Source: Anaerobacillus isosaccharinicus | Lineage (GTDB): Bacteria > Bacillota > Bacilli > Bacillales > Anaerobacillaceae | Assembly: GCF_001866075.3 (NCBI RefSeq) | Contig: NZ_CP063356.1 | Span: forward strand, 3,152,164 to 3,216,163 | Length of the DNA: 64,000 nt | Reading direction: 5' to 3' | Shown here: piece after piece, positions 32,656-40,530 of the stretch | Layout: each line of letters starts with the position of its first letter | How positions within the stretch are numbered: the first letter of the stretch is position 1 | The notes under the pieces: generated by a model | Seen by the model: only the letters and a program-made list of their open reading frames with translations | Databases searched by the model: none | What the model was told of the DNA's origin: nothing | Position numbers and translations under genes: made by a program

Positions 32656-32872
32656 ATACATTCCCAGCTAAGTTTTGATCTACGACATCTGGATCTAAAA
32701 CATTATTCATATTAATGCCGTTATTTACGATCGTGAAGTCTCCAGAGTTACCGCCACCTGATCCTGAGACGGATTTTGTCGTACTTTTTGGTGATATGTT
32801 TAGGGTATCACCAAAATTAATGACTCCACCATTTTCATTAATTTTAAAAGGTCCTCCAACAATTGCAGGCAT
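32654..32872 (-). CDS. gerPF: Spore germination protein GerPF
   Basis: A 72-residue GerPA/GerPF-type protein beginning MPAIVGGPFKINENGGVINFGD, with the family's Gly/Asn-rich middle (SGSGGGNSGDFTIVNNG). GerP proteins act in spore-coat permeability to germinants. It is the last gene of the operon; paired with gerPA at the other end, it shows the standard gerPA-F order. Confidence 0.9.
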   Translation of the reverse strand: MPAIVGGPFKINENGGVINFGDTLNISPKSTTKSVSGSGGGNSGDFTIVNNGINMNNVLDPDVVDQNLAGNV

Positions 32873-32937
32873 ATAAACACCCTTTTCCTTTGTATTAATA
32901 TTTATTGTATGTGGTGCAACTTTATAGGTTACACAAG

Positions 32938-33318
32938 TTACCTCTCATCGGGCAGTTTTTGAATTTGTCTAATGTGCTTAATTCTAGTGGCAGCATCAAT
33001 GTAACTAGTAGAACCAATGTGATAGACACTAGAAGCAGCTACAGCGGCAATATTAATATTGTTTATTCTAATAAAGCTTGAGGCGTTATAGCGATTAACT
33101 GTAACCCTCTCCGTGACTACCGGCCTTGGATGTTCTCGTGTAAAGATCGGATAAGCTGCAAAGCTTCCTTCATTTCCATAGAAAAGTTGCAATTGCCGTT
33201 GAACAGCCAGTATCCAAGACCGAGGCGTAATTTGAACTGAGTCCCCAATTTGAAAAACAGAGCTCGAACTTATACTATTTACCCTTGTGCTATTGACAAT
33301 AGAAGTTCGTTTTATCAT
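32938..33318 (-). CDS. gerPE: Spore germination protein GerPE
   Basis: A 126-residue protein with repeated hydrophobic segments of the GerPE type: RTSIVNSTRVNSISSSSVFQ, IGDSVQITPRS and SSVYHIGSTSYIDAATRIKHIRQ. Its position between gerPD and gerPF confirms the assignment. It acts in the inner coat with the other GerP proteins. Confidence 0.88.
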   Translation of the reverse strand: MIKRTSIVNSTRVNSISSSSVFQIGDSVQITPRSWILAVQRQLQLFYGNEGSFAAYPIFTREHPRPVVTERVTVNRYNASSFIRINNINIAAVAASSVYHIGSTSYIDAATRIKHIRQIQKLPDER

Positions 33319-33323
33319 ACAAA

Positions 33324-33506
33324 TTAGTTTTGTGGTGCAAGGGGAACAAAAGGCCCGATAATTAACGATTCAGGGGGAGTGTCAAAGGCTGATGATAATG
33401 AAATGCTATCGGTATCCCCAACAATAAAAATAGAAGAAGCAGATACACCTCCAGATATTTCGATATTACCAACTGAAATATTGTGATTATTAACCGTGAA
33501 ATTCAT
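33324..33506 (-). CDS. gerPD: Spore germination protein GerPD
   Basis: A 60-residue protein, MNFTVNNHNISVGNIEISGG followed by VSASSIFIVGDTDSISLSS, the GerPD/GerPB style of short hydrophobic beta segments. AAGGGGGAATAAAAA precedes its ATG. It overlaps nothing but is 3 bp from gerPC. Confidence 0.88.
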   Translation of the reverse strand: MNFTVNNHNISVGNIEISGGVSASSIFIVGDTDSISLSSAFDTPPESLIIGPFVPLAPQN

Positions 33507-33509
33507 TTT

Positions 33510-34130
33510 TTATTCCCCCTTGTTAGGTAGATGTTTAATAAATTGTTCGATTGTTTGGTTTATATCGGTGATGACATTATTTATCGTTGCTTCTTCAAAC
33601 TCTTTTAATTTGTTTTCGTCGTTTTCAACAATATTCAAGCCCCGAAGATAATGTTTTATTCGTGGATCAATCTGCTTTCTTACATCATCAATAATAAAGT
33701 CTCGATATGGACCGTCTAGTTGGTAATTATATTGCCTCTCTAACGATGCCATCACATCGTAACACTCTCTATTTAAATAACCATAGACGGATTTTTTTAT
33801 GTTTTCAAACAAAAATTGATTTTGCTGAGATGAATTTGGCGGAACATCAATGGAATTCCGATTAACTGAGAAATCCTCGATTGAAGTAGGCTCAATCCCA
33901 CCAGTTGGGGTAATACCAATATTCAATGTTCCTTCTAATCTTTCAACTTTTAATTGATCAAATTTATATTCAATCCTCTCCACTTTACCTGCATTCTCCT
34001 GCCGCATCATCTCTAACCCACTTTGAAGATCTACAATCTTCATCTCTAAATAGTCAATTTTTTTTTGTTGTGCTTCTAAGCATTGATACAGATGTTGTAA
34101 GGTTGTATTGATGTCATAGTTATAATACAT
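33510..34130 (-). CDS. gerPC: Spore germination protein GerPC
   Basis: A 206-residue protein with a long N-terminal coiled coil (LQHLYQCLEAQQKKIDYLE with MKIVDLQSGLEMMRQ) and a C-terminal helical half (YRDFIIDDVRKQIDPRIKHYL), as in GerPC, the one GerP member with a coiled coil. ATG 34130 follows AGGAGG; an ATG 15 nt upstream overlaps that site. It belongs to the gerPA-F operon. Confidence 0.9.
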   Translation of the reverse strand: MYYNYDINTTLQHLYQCLEAQQKKIDYLEMKIVDLQSGLEMMRQENAGKVERIEYKFDQLKVERLEGTLNIGITPTGGIEPTSIEDFSVNRNSIDVPPNSSQQNQFLFENIKKSVYGYLNRECYDVMASLERQYNYQLDGPYRDFIIDDVRKQIDPRIKHYLRGLNIVENDENKLKEFEEATINNVITDINQTIEQFIKHLPNKGE

Positions 34131-34177
34131 CTTTTGCCTCCTCATTAGCCGTAGCAGTTTGAATAATAATAAAACTT

Positions 34178-34408
34178 TTAAATCAAAGTAGGTGTAGGTG
34201 GTGCTGGTGGTGCTAAAGGCACAAGTGGTGTCACAGGATCTAATGGTTCAACGGCCTCAGGTGCTGGTTCAGTAAAGCCGCCGGTATTATAAAGGTTAGA
34301 TAAAGATCTAATCATTCCAGCACTGCCAATTTGTAAAACGGAAGAATTTGAAACACTATCTACCCTCAAATTGTTAATTTGAATTGTTTGATTAATATAG
34401 AAATTCAT
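34178..34408 (-). CDS. gerPB: Spore germination protein GerPB
   Basis: A 76-residue protein beginning MNFYINQTIQINNLRVDSVS followed by NSSVLQIGSAGMIRSLSNLY, the GerPB pattern, with a Pro-rich tail (PEAVEPLDPVTPLVPLAPPA). It is the second gene of the operon. Confidence 0.9.
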   Translation of the reverse strand: MNFYINQTIQINNLRVDSVSNSSVLQIGSAGMIRSLSNLYNTGGFTEPAPEAVEPLDPVTPLVPLAPPAPPTPTLI

Positions 34409-34424
34409 TTAGAAACCACCTCGA

Positions 34425-34646
34425 CTAAATGATTGTGTTTATATTCGAATCAGCCAAATCTTTATCATACGTATTCGTTGCGCTATATTCATTGCGGACA
34501 TTTAAATAATCACCAGTATTAAAGGAGCCTGCCCCAGCAAACGTTTTTGCTGTACTTGCAGGAGAAATCGTAAAAACGTCCCCTATATTAAAGACCGAGC
34601 TGGCACCCATCGCATTAATTTTTACTGCTCCAACAATTGCAGGCAT
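34425..34646 (-). CDS. gerPA: Spore germination protein GerPA
   Basis: A 73-residue protein, [20 protein letters not shown] followed by [20 protein letters not shown]: the canonical GerPA start, closely related to GerPF at the other end of the operon. It is the first gene of gerPA-F, preceded by AAAGGACGG and a sigma-K-like promoter. Confidence 0.92.
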   Translation of the reverse strand: MPAIVGAVKINAMGASSVFNIGDVFTISPASTAKTFAGAGSFNTGDYLNVRNEYSATNTYDKDLADSNINTII

Positions 34647-34679
34647 AAAAATCCGTCCTTTATCTTTTTATCATAGTAA

Positions 34680-34708
34680 TAAGATATGTGTATGCCCAAA
34701 TAATTGTG
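34680..34708 (-). promoter_or_regulatory. Sigma-K-type promoter of the gerP operon
   Basis: On the minus strand CACA (34708-34705), a 16-bp spacer, then CATATCTTA (34688-34680). This fits the sigma-K consensus mACm-N16-gCATANNNTA. gerP is known to be transcribed in the mother cell late in sporulation. Confidence 0.7.
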
Positions 34709-34885
34709 AAGTGGAAAAACAGCCCATTAACGATGATACTAAAAAAATCCCTCTTACCTATAAACGTATAGCGATAGGACAGTTAAAATACCAACTAATT
34801 GAGTGAATTTCAAAATTTATTAAAACAAAGACTTGAATTTTTAAAAGAAATTACAAAAAATTCGTTAAGACCGGTACAAGTAACT

Positions 34886-34914
34886 AACCATTTCAAAGGT
34901 CCTTACATATAGTG
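34886..34914 (+). promoter_or_regulatory. Sigma-K-like promoter of spoVIF
   Basis: AACC (34886-34889), a 16-bp spacer, then CATATAGTG (34906-34914), one mismatch from CATANNNTA. It lies about 65 bp upstream of the spoVIF start. Confidence 0.55.
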
Positions 34915-34978
34915 ATAGTATGAAAAATTCTAATAGCCTAAAGAGTGGTCTTTTGGCAATAAAAAAGGAGTGTAAGTA

Positions 34979-35236
34979 ATGTCTAACCCATTTTTCGAAA
35001 ATATTGAAAAGAAAACTGGTGTCAATATGGGGGAAGTGTTAAAATTAGCAAATTCTATTCAAAATGCTAATTTAAAAGATGAAGCAACAGTAAGAGGTTT
35101 AATCCAACAGGTTGGTAAAATCGCTAACAAGCCGGTAAAAAAAGAAACTGAAGACCAATTAGTAAACACCATTATTAATAATTCTGAACAAGTAAACTTT
35201 AATACAATTGCGAAAATGTTAGATAAGAAAAAATAA
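34979..35236 (+). CDS. spoVIF: Stage VI sporulation protein F
   Basis: An 85-residue protein that matches SpoVIF (YjcC) in length and pattern: NPFFENIEKKTGVNMGEVLK, SIQNANLKDEATVRGLIQQV, ETEDQLVNTIINNSEQVNFN and TIAKMLDKKK. SpoVIF is a spore-coat assembly factor that stabilises the regulator GerE. GGAGTG precedes ATG 34979. It is divergent from gerP, and in Bacillus it lies near yjcD, consistent with the left end of this window. Confidence 0.92.
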   Translation: MSNPFFENIEKKTGVNMGEVLKLANSIQNANLKDEATVRGLIQQVGKIANKPVKKETEDQLVNTIINNSEQVNFNTIAKMLDKKK

Positions 35237-35362
35237 ATTTTTAGTATATGACTTTTATAATGACAAAATATTAGTTACGTAAAATGCAACTAGATGTAGC
35301 GGTAGTGGTGCTAAAAAGTGTATTATGTCATTCATGGCTAACAAGAAAATAATTTTTATGTT

Positions 35363-35394
35363 GGTGGCTTTAACTACAAAGTCATCTTTTTTTT
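35363..35394 (+). terminator. Terminator after spoVIF
   Basis: GGTGGCTTT/AAAGTCATC stem (with G-U pairs), loop AACTAC, and eight Ts. Confidence 0.75.
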
Positions 35395-35504
35395 GACTTG
35401 AAACAAAGTACTTATGGAATTAATATTGCTATTTTAAAAGCACACTGTCCCAAAATTGTTACTTTCTATTTGGTTTTCATTAATAACTTAAGATATAGTA
35501 ATAG

Positions 35505-37389
35505 ATAGACTCTCGGAATAAATGATGAGTTTATCGAGAGTTTGTAAAAAATTCACTGGAAATTTCATTAACAGGACAGCAAAGTGATGTGTTTTCATAG
35601 TGTTTTCAAAAAAGTGTATACCAAATAAGCCTACGGCTGCTATTTTTTAAAAATGACTAGGCGCTCTTAGAAAAGATGATTTCTTGGATGTTCAAAGTCT
35701 CTTTCTGACTACTGTACCAAGCATCTATGTGTTGACACATCATGATTGAATATAAGCGGACATACCACATTTTTGTAGAGCGATGACGCCCAGATTCTAA
35801 GTGATAGTCGACTTTTTCTCTTTTGTTCGAACGTTCAACTGAAGTTCTTCGTTTATAAATCAGTTTCCACTTTTCAGAAGACCTCGGTGTTTTAGTGAAC
35901 AGACGAAGATTATCTTGCTTAAACGTATGAAATGTCCGGCCATACTTCGCTTTAGAACACGGAGTGGAACATGTATTTTTTGTTCCGCAAGCTAGTGGAC
36001 AACGCCACTTTTGGCGGTTTTGAGATTTGTCAAACCCATTGGGTTTCATTTCCATTCCAATTGGACAAATAGGAACGCCTAGGGGAGAAATCTGAATATC
36101 ACTTTGCGTACTGAAGTTTTTCTTTGTTCGAACATTAAGATCAATAAATGGTTCCACATTATGATGGTCCAGTAATTCGTAAATCGGTTCTGCATCATGT
36201 GCGGCATCGAGAAGGATTTTATCAATTGTGCCCAAGGTGTACCGTTGCGAAAATTCAATTGAGCTAACCACTAGGCTGACTGAATCATGCCGGGAAGCAG
36301 GATGCAGCCGTGGATATAGCGGCAAGTCGTATTGGCTATCGCTAGTGGATATCATGTAGAGATGATATCCGTTGAAGTACCTCTCCCTTGAACTATCCCA
36401 ACCTGAGTCGATGTCAGGTTGAGAATATCGACGAGGATGAGTACAATTCGTTAGTCCTTGGGCACTACAATCACAAATAGGTTTGCTCCTTGGGTATCTC
36501 GCTGTTTCCACGGGTGTCCCATCTCCAACAACACCAAGGGAATGGGGATCCCCAAGCAAACCCAATCTCGCTGAAACTTCAAGAAATTGAGATTGAAAAA
36601 ACGCGTATAATTGATCTCCCGGCAATTGTTTTTGTTTTGAGCCATTGCGTAAATGACGATCCACTAATTTTCTAATAATACCAGGGTTTCTAGGAGTTGC
36701 TTTTTCACCCTTTTTCGGTTTTTTCTTCTTCTTCTTTTTTCGTTTGAGCTTAATAAAAGGTTTTACATTAGCCTTCTCAAAACCTGATAGCCGTCTGAAG
36801 AAGTCATAAAAAGTACCGACCCCTGGAACATCCCCAGGTTCAAAGCCGCTAAGGATCGTGTAAAGAGGAACACGATGGAGTTGGTTCACCCATTCTGTAA
36901 TACTCAGGGTCGGACTTGTCAATAAACACAAAAGATAAGAGCGAAGCATGGAAGCAGGATCACGTGGCTCAGGACCTTTAACTGAATATGAATCATGAAG
37001 CCACGTAGTGGTAAACGAAAGATCCGTGATCCATAACTTCGAGATAATAGTCCAATCTTTTTGTACGAGAGTCAGTATACCGCCTGAGTAATGAGTATTT
37101 AATTGGTCTAAAACGAAGTTTTGATATGAGATATGTGGTATTAGCGCAGGTTTCATTTAAATCCCCCATTTCACCGTATTGTTAGGAAGTCAATTCCTCC
37201 TCGGCGATTATTGGGGTTCCACTAAAAAGTCAAGTGTTTTTTTAGTTTTTTTATGATATTTTTCAACAATTAATTTCCAATTGAAGAAGAAAACTAAAGT
37301 AAAAATCCCACCTAGAAATAGGAGGGATACAAATAAATTGGTTCAAGAAAACCTTGAGCCACAAGGCTCGGCAAATGCCGAGAGTCTAT
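35505..37389 (-). mobile_element. IS4-superfamily-like insertion sequence, copy A (1885 bp)
   Basis: Ends share ATAGACTCTCGG as inverted repeat. It is essentially identical in inverted orientation to copy B (45390-47274). ATAG flanks both sides (35501-35504 and 37390-37393), a possible 4-bp duplication, although ATAG also starts the terminal repeat. The transposase-upstream end carries three consecutive small hairpins, among them CTCGGCA/TGCCGAG and GAGCC/GGCTC. Confidence 0.85.
35657..37156 (-). CDS. DDE transposase (copy A)
   Basis: A 499-residue transposase with an RNase-H-like DDE core: first Asp in VVGDGTPVETARYP, second in KILLDAAHDAEPIYELLD, and Glu in YKRRTSVERSNKREKVDY. A Cys-rich insertion (CDCSAQGLTNCTHP, and CPLACGTKNTCSTPC) and a run of eight or more lysines near residue 140 are notable. 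It differs from copy B at one residue in SLVVSSIEF (Gly in copy B). ATG 37156 is preceded by a GGGGGA-type site. The family name is tentative (IS4/IS5 superfamily). Confidence 0.85.
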   Translation of the reverse strand: MKPALIPHISYQNFVLDQLNTHYSGGILTLVQKDWTIISKLWITDLSFTTTWLHDSYSVKGPEPRDPASMLRSYLLCLLTSPTLSITEWVNQLHRVPLYTILSGFEPGDVPGVGTFYDFFRRLSGFEKANVKPFIKLKRKKKKKKKPKKGEKATPRNPGIIRKLVDRHLRNGSKQKQLPGDQLYAFFQSQFLEVSARLGLLGDPHSLGVVGDGTPVETARYPRSKPICDCSAQGLTNCTHPRRYSQPDIDSGWDSSRERYFNGYHLYMISTSDSQYDLPLYPRLHPASRHDSVSLVVSSIEFSQRYTLGTIDKILLDAAHDAEPIYELLDHHNVEPFIDLNVRTKKNFSTQSDIQISPLGVPICPIGMEMKPNGFDKSQNRQKWRCPLACGTKNTCSTPCSKAKYGRTFHTFKQDNLRLFTKTPRSSEKWKLIYKRRTSVERSNKREKVDYHLESGRHRSTKMWYVRLYSIMMCQHIDAWYSSQKETLNIQEIIFSKSA

Positions 37390-37410
37390 ATAGTGTATAG
37401 GAGGGGTTTT

Positions 37411-37959
37411 ATGTTTAAACAAAAAAAATTCGTAAGTTTATTAATACTTATTTTTGCGATTGGTCTAATTGCATATGTAGTAATAACAACTCAATCACCT
37501 AAAATAGGGGCAGAAAAAGGGATGCTTGCACCAGACTTCACACTTCCACTATGGGAAACAGGTGAAGAACAATCTTTATCATCATTTCAAGGCGAAGTTG
37601 TCGTGTTAAATTTATGGGCATCTTGGTGCCCACCATGTCGTAAAGAAATGCCAGATTTAATTCGTTTGTCTGACGATTATAAAGGGCAGGGTGTAGTTGT
37701 ATTAGGAGTAAATTTAGCAACACATGAACGAGATGCAAATGGTGCAGATGAATTTATGATTGAATACGGTGTAACATTCCCAACCTTCGTTGACCAACCA
37801 ATTGATTCTGTCAACCGTAGGGGAGTTGTATCGTCTTTATACAATATTCAAAGTATTCCTTACACATATATTTTAGATAGAAAAGGAATAATCCAACATG
37901 TTATTCGCGGAGAAGTAACATATGAAATGCTTGAGACATTAATAAACGAAATTAAATAG
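37411..37959 (+). CDS. ResA-like membrane-anchored thioredoxin
   Basis: A 182-residue thiol-disulfide oxidoreductase. An N-terminal membrane anchor (residues about 6-26) precedes a TlpA/ResA-type thioredoxin fold with the active site WASWCPPCRKEMPDL, the ResA start APDFTLPLWETGEE, and the cis-Pro region NIQSIPYTYILDRKG. It acts outside the membrane, reducing apocytochrome or other disulfides. ATG 37411 follows GGAGGGG; a longer frame begins inside the IS end and is an artefact. It lies directly beside the IS copy, so its original promoter may be lost. Confidence 0.88.
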   Translation: MFKQKKFVSLLILIFAIGLIAYVVITTQSPKIGAEKGMLAPDFTLPLWETGEEQSLSSFQGEVVVLNLWASWCPPCRKEMPDLIRLSDDYKGQGVVVLGVNLATHERDANGADEFMIEYGVTFPTFVDQPIDSVNRRGVVSSLYNIQSIPYTYILDRKGIIQHVIRGEVTYEMLETLINEIK

Positions 37960-37961
37960 AA

Positions 37962-38001
37962 AAAACTAAAAAACTACACTTGTGTAGTTTTTTAGTTTTA
38001 T
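37962..38001. terminator. Strong terminator after the thioredoxin gene
   Basis: Near-perfect long stem with arms AAAACTAAAAAACTACA and its inverse, tiny loop, T-rich tail. Confidence 0.85.
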
Positions 38002-38138
38002 TCTAAAGCCTTATCCAAAAAATAGACAAAATATTCTAGATTTAATTTGTTATCATGTTGTAAAGTAACAAAATAGTCAATAGAATGATAGATGAGCAAA
38101 CTACATAATTTATTTTTTAAGTCACTAAATAAAGTTTG

Positions 38139-38147
38139 TGTTATAAT
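38139..38147 (+). promoter_or_regulatory. Extended -10 promoter of malate synthase G
   Basis: TGTTATAAT: TG at 38139-38140 one base before TATAAT 38142-38147, an extended -10. No clear -35, as often in such promoters. Confidence 0.55.
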
Positions 38148-38194
38148 ACAGATAATTCTGTTATTGATCAATTAAACTTAAGGGGGATCTTTTG

Positions 38195-40381
38195 ATGAAA
38201 GATTATGTGAAGGTTGGCAATCTTCAAGTTGCATCAGTATTATTTGAATTTGTTAATATGAAAGCACTTCCAGGAACTGGTCTAAGTAATGAGAAGTTTT
38301 GGCAGGGGTTTGAAGCACTAATTGAAGAATTAGCCCCAAAAAATAAGGCGTTGATTAATCGCCGAGCTGAAATTCAAACAAAGCTTAATAACTGGTATAA
38401 AGATCATCAAAATAACTTTGATTTTGAAAAGTATATAGCTTTTTTACAACAAATTGGCTATCTAGAGACTGAGGTAGAAGATTATGAGATTACTACAGAA
38501 AACGCTGACGATGAGATTGTTTTACAAGCTGGACCACAGTTAGTTGTACCCGTAAATAATGCCAGATATGCAATTAATGCAGCGAATGCTCGTTGGGGAA
38601 GTCTTTATGATGCATTATACGGTACTGACGCTATTAGTGATGAAGATGGAGCGAAAAAGGAGGGAAAGTATAATCCAGTTCGAGGTGGCAAAGTTATTGC
38701 TTTTGGAAAACAATTCCTTGATGAAGTTATTCCATTAAAGAACACTAGTCATAAAGAGGTTACTCAGTATTCAATTATAGGTGGTAAACTAACAGTTACA
38801 CTATCAAATGGGAAAACAGATTACCTCTTAGATGATAACAAGCTAGTTGGTTATCATGGGAAAATAGAGTCACCAGAGACGTTATTATTTCAAAATAACG
38901 GTTTACACTTCGAAATTAAAATAGACCCTACTCATCCTATTGGAGCTTCTGATAGAGCGGGTGTGAAGGACATTATTATGGAATCCGCACTAACAACAAT
39001 TATGGATTTTGAGGATTCCGTTGCTGCCGTCGATGCAGAAGATAAAGTGGAAGTGTACAGCAATTGGCTTGGATTAATTAAAGGCGATTTAACAGCTAGC
39101 CTACAAAAAGGTGGAAAGACGATTACTAGAACGTTACATCCAGACCGTTCGTATAACAGCTTATCTGGCGATGCTATAACTTTGCCTGGTCGCTCTTTAT
39201 TGTTTGTTCGTAATGTCGGCCACCTGATGACAAATAATGCAGTGCTATATCAAGAGGGGCAAGAAATACCTGAGGGGATCATGGACGGAGTAATAACCGG
39301 GCTAATTTCAAAACATGATTTATTAGGTACAGGTCAATATAAAAACTCAAACAAAGGGTCAGTTTATATTGTTAAGCCAAAAATGCATGGTTCAGAGGAA
39401 GTTGCTTTTGCTAATCAATTATTTGACCGTATTGAAGATTTGCTAGAGTTAAAGAGAAATACTTTAAAGATTGGCGTAATGGATGAAGAACGGAGAACAT
39501 CTCTAAATCTCAAAAATTGTATCTATCAGGTGAAAGAACGTCTCGTGTTTATTAATACTGGCTTCTTAGACCGTACGGGTGATGAAATGCATACCTCAAT
39601 GGAAGCAGGTGCAATGATACGGAAAAATGATATGAAGTCATCGACCTGGCTAGAGGCTTACGAATTGTCAAATGTGGTCGTAGGAGTGGGAGCTGGTTTG
39701 CCGGGCCGCGCTCAAATAGGTAAAGGGATGTGGGCGATGCCAGATTTAATGGCTGATATGTTAAAGCAAAAGGTTGGACATCTTAAAGCTGGAGCAAATA
39801 CAGCATGGGTCCCCTCTCCAACAGCTGCAACTTTACATGCGTTACACTATCATCAGATTGATGTAAAAGATGTTCAACAAAAATTTACTAATGCAAGAGA
39901 AGGATTAAGAGATTCAATTTTAACTTTTCCTGTTGCTAAAAATCCAACTTGGAGTGAAGAAGAAATACAACAAGAGCTCGATAATAATGCTCAAGGGATA
40001 TTAGGTTATGTGGTCAGGTGGGTAGAGCAAGGTGTTGGATGTTCGAAAGTGCTAGATATTAATAATGTTGGTTTAATGGAGGACAGGGCAACACTTCGTA
40101 TCTCAAGTCAACATATGACCAACTGGTTACATCACGGGATTTGTACAAAGGAACAATTGCTTGACACGTTAAAGAGAATGGCAAAGGTAGTGGATGAACA
40201 GAATGTGGGTGATTCTAGTTATCGTTCAATGGCAACGGACTACGACAACTCGGTTGCCTTTCAAGCAGCTTGCGAATTAGTCTTCGAAGGAAGAAATCAA
40301 CCAAGTGGATATACAGAACCTATATTACATCGTCGAAGAATTGAAGCAAAGGCTAAACAAAGAATAGAAGCAAATAAATAA
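38195..40381 (+). CDS. glcB: Malate synthase G
   Basis: A 728-residue enzyme of the monomeric G class. It condenses glyoxylate and acetyl-CoA to malate in the glyoxylate bypass. Conserved stretches: [22 protein letters not shown], the Mg-binding segment [45 protein letters not shown] and the catalytic-Asp region [15 protein letters not shown], plus [16 protein letters not shown] near the end. Length equals the family norm. ATG 38195 is used (GGGGGA upstream). No isocitrate lyase gene is adjacent, so glyoxylate may come from glycolate or another source. Confidence 0.96.
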   Translation: MKDYVKVGNLQVASVLFEFVNMKALPGTGLSNEKFWQGFEALIEELAPKNKALINRRAEIQTKLNNWYKDHQNNFDFEKYIAFLQQIGYLETEVEDYEITTENADDEIVLQAGPQLVVPVNNARYAINAANARWGSLYDALYGTDAISDEDGAKKEGKYNPVRGGKVIAFGKQFLDEVIPLKNTSHKEVTQYSIIGGKLTVTLSNGKTDYLLDDNKLVGYHGKIESPETLLFQNNGLHFEIKIDPTHPIGASDRAGVKDIIMESALTTIMDFEDSVAAVDAEDKVEVYSNWLGLIKGDLTASLQKGGKTITRTLHPDRSYNSLSGDAITLPGRSLLFVRNVGHLMTNNAVLYQEGQEIPEGIMDGVITGLISKHDLLGTGQYKNSNKGSVYIVKPKMHGSEEVAFANQLFDRIEDLLELKRNTLKIGVMDEERRTSLNLKNCIYQVKERLVFINTGFLDRTGDEMHTSMEAGAMIRKNDMKSSTWLEAYELSNVVVGVGAGLPGRAQIGKGMWAMPDLMADMLKQKVGHLKAGANTAWVPSPTAATLHALHYHQIDVKDVQQKFTNAREGLRDSILTFPVAKNPTWSEEEIQQELDNNAQGILGYVVRWVEQGVGCSKVLDINNVGLMEDRATLRISSQHMTNWLHHGICTKEQLLDTLKRMAKVVDEQNVGDSSYRSMATDYDNSVAFQAACELVFEGRNQPSGYTEPILHRRRIEAKAKQRIEANK

Positions 40382-40397
40382 GCATTCAGTATGAGAG

Positions 40398-40434
40398 GAC
40401 ACCTAGTTGTAAACGCACAAGGTGTCTTTTTTTG
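40398..40434 (+). terminator. Terminator after malate synthase G
   Basis: GACACCT/AGGTGTC stem followed by seven Ts. Confidence 0.8.
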
Positions 40435-40530
40435 TAGAAAAAAGTCAAAAAATTTATTTTGACTAAAAATTCTTAGTAAAGTTAGTGTATAATCTATATA
40501 TACTGTCGAAACGTTGGAATGGGGGAGAAA

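Noticed and set aside
36451..36675. Overlapping short frames inside IS copy A (and mirror at 46104-46328 in copy B)
   Set aside because: They are shadow frames of the transposase gene and repeat identically in both IS copies.
37354..37410. N-terminal extension of the thioredoxin gene, and the matching extension of the 44787-45368 membrane protein gene
   Set aside because: Both extensions encode the same residues because they lie in the shared IS end; good ribosome binding sites occur at the later ATGs.
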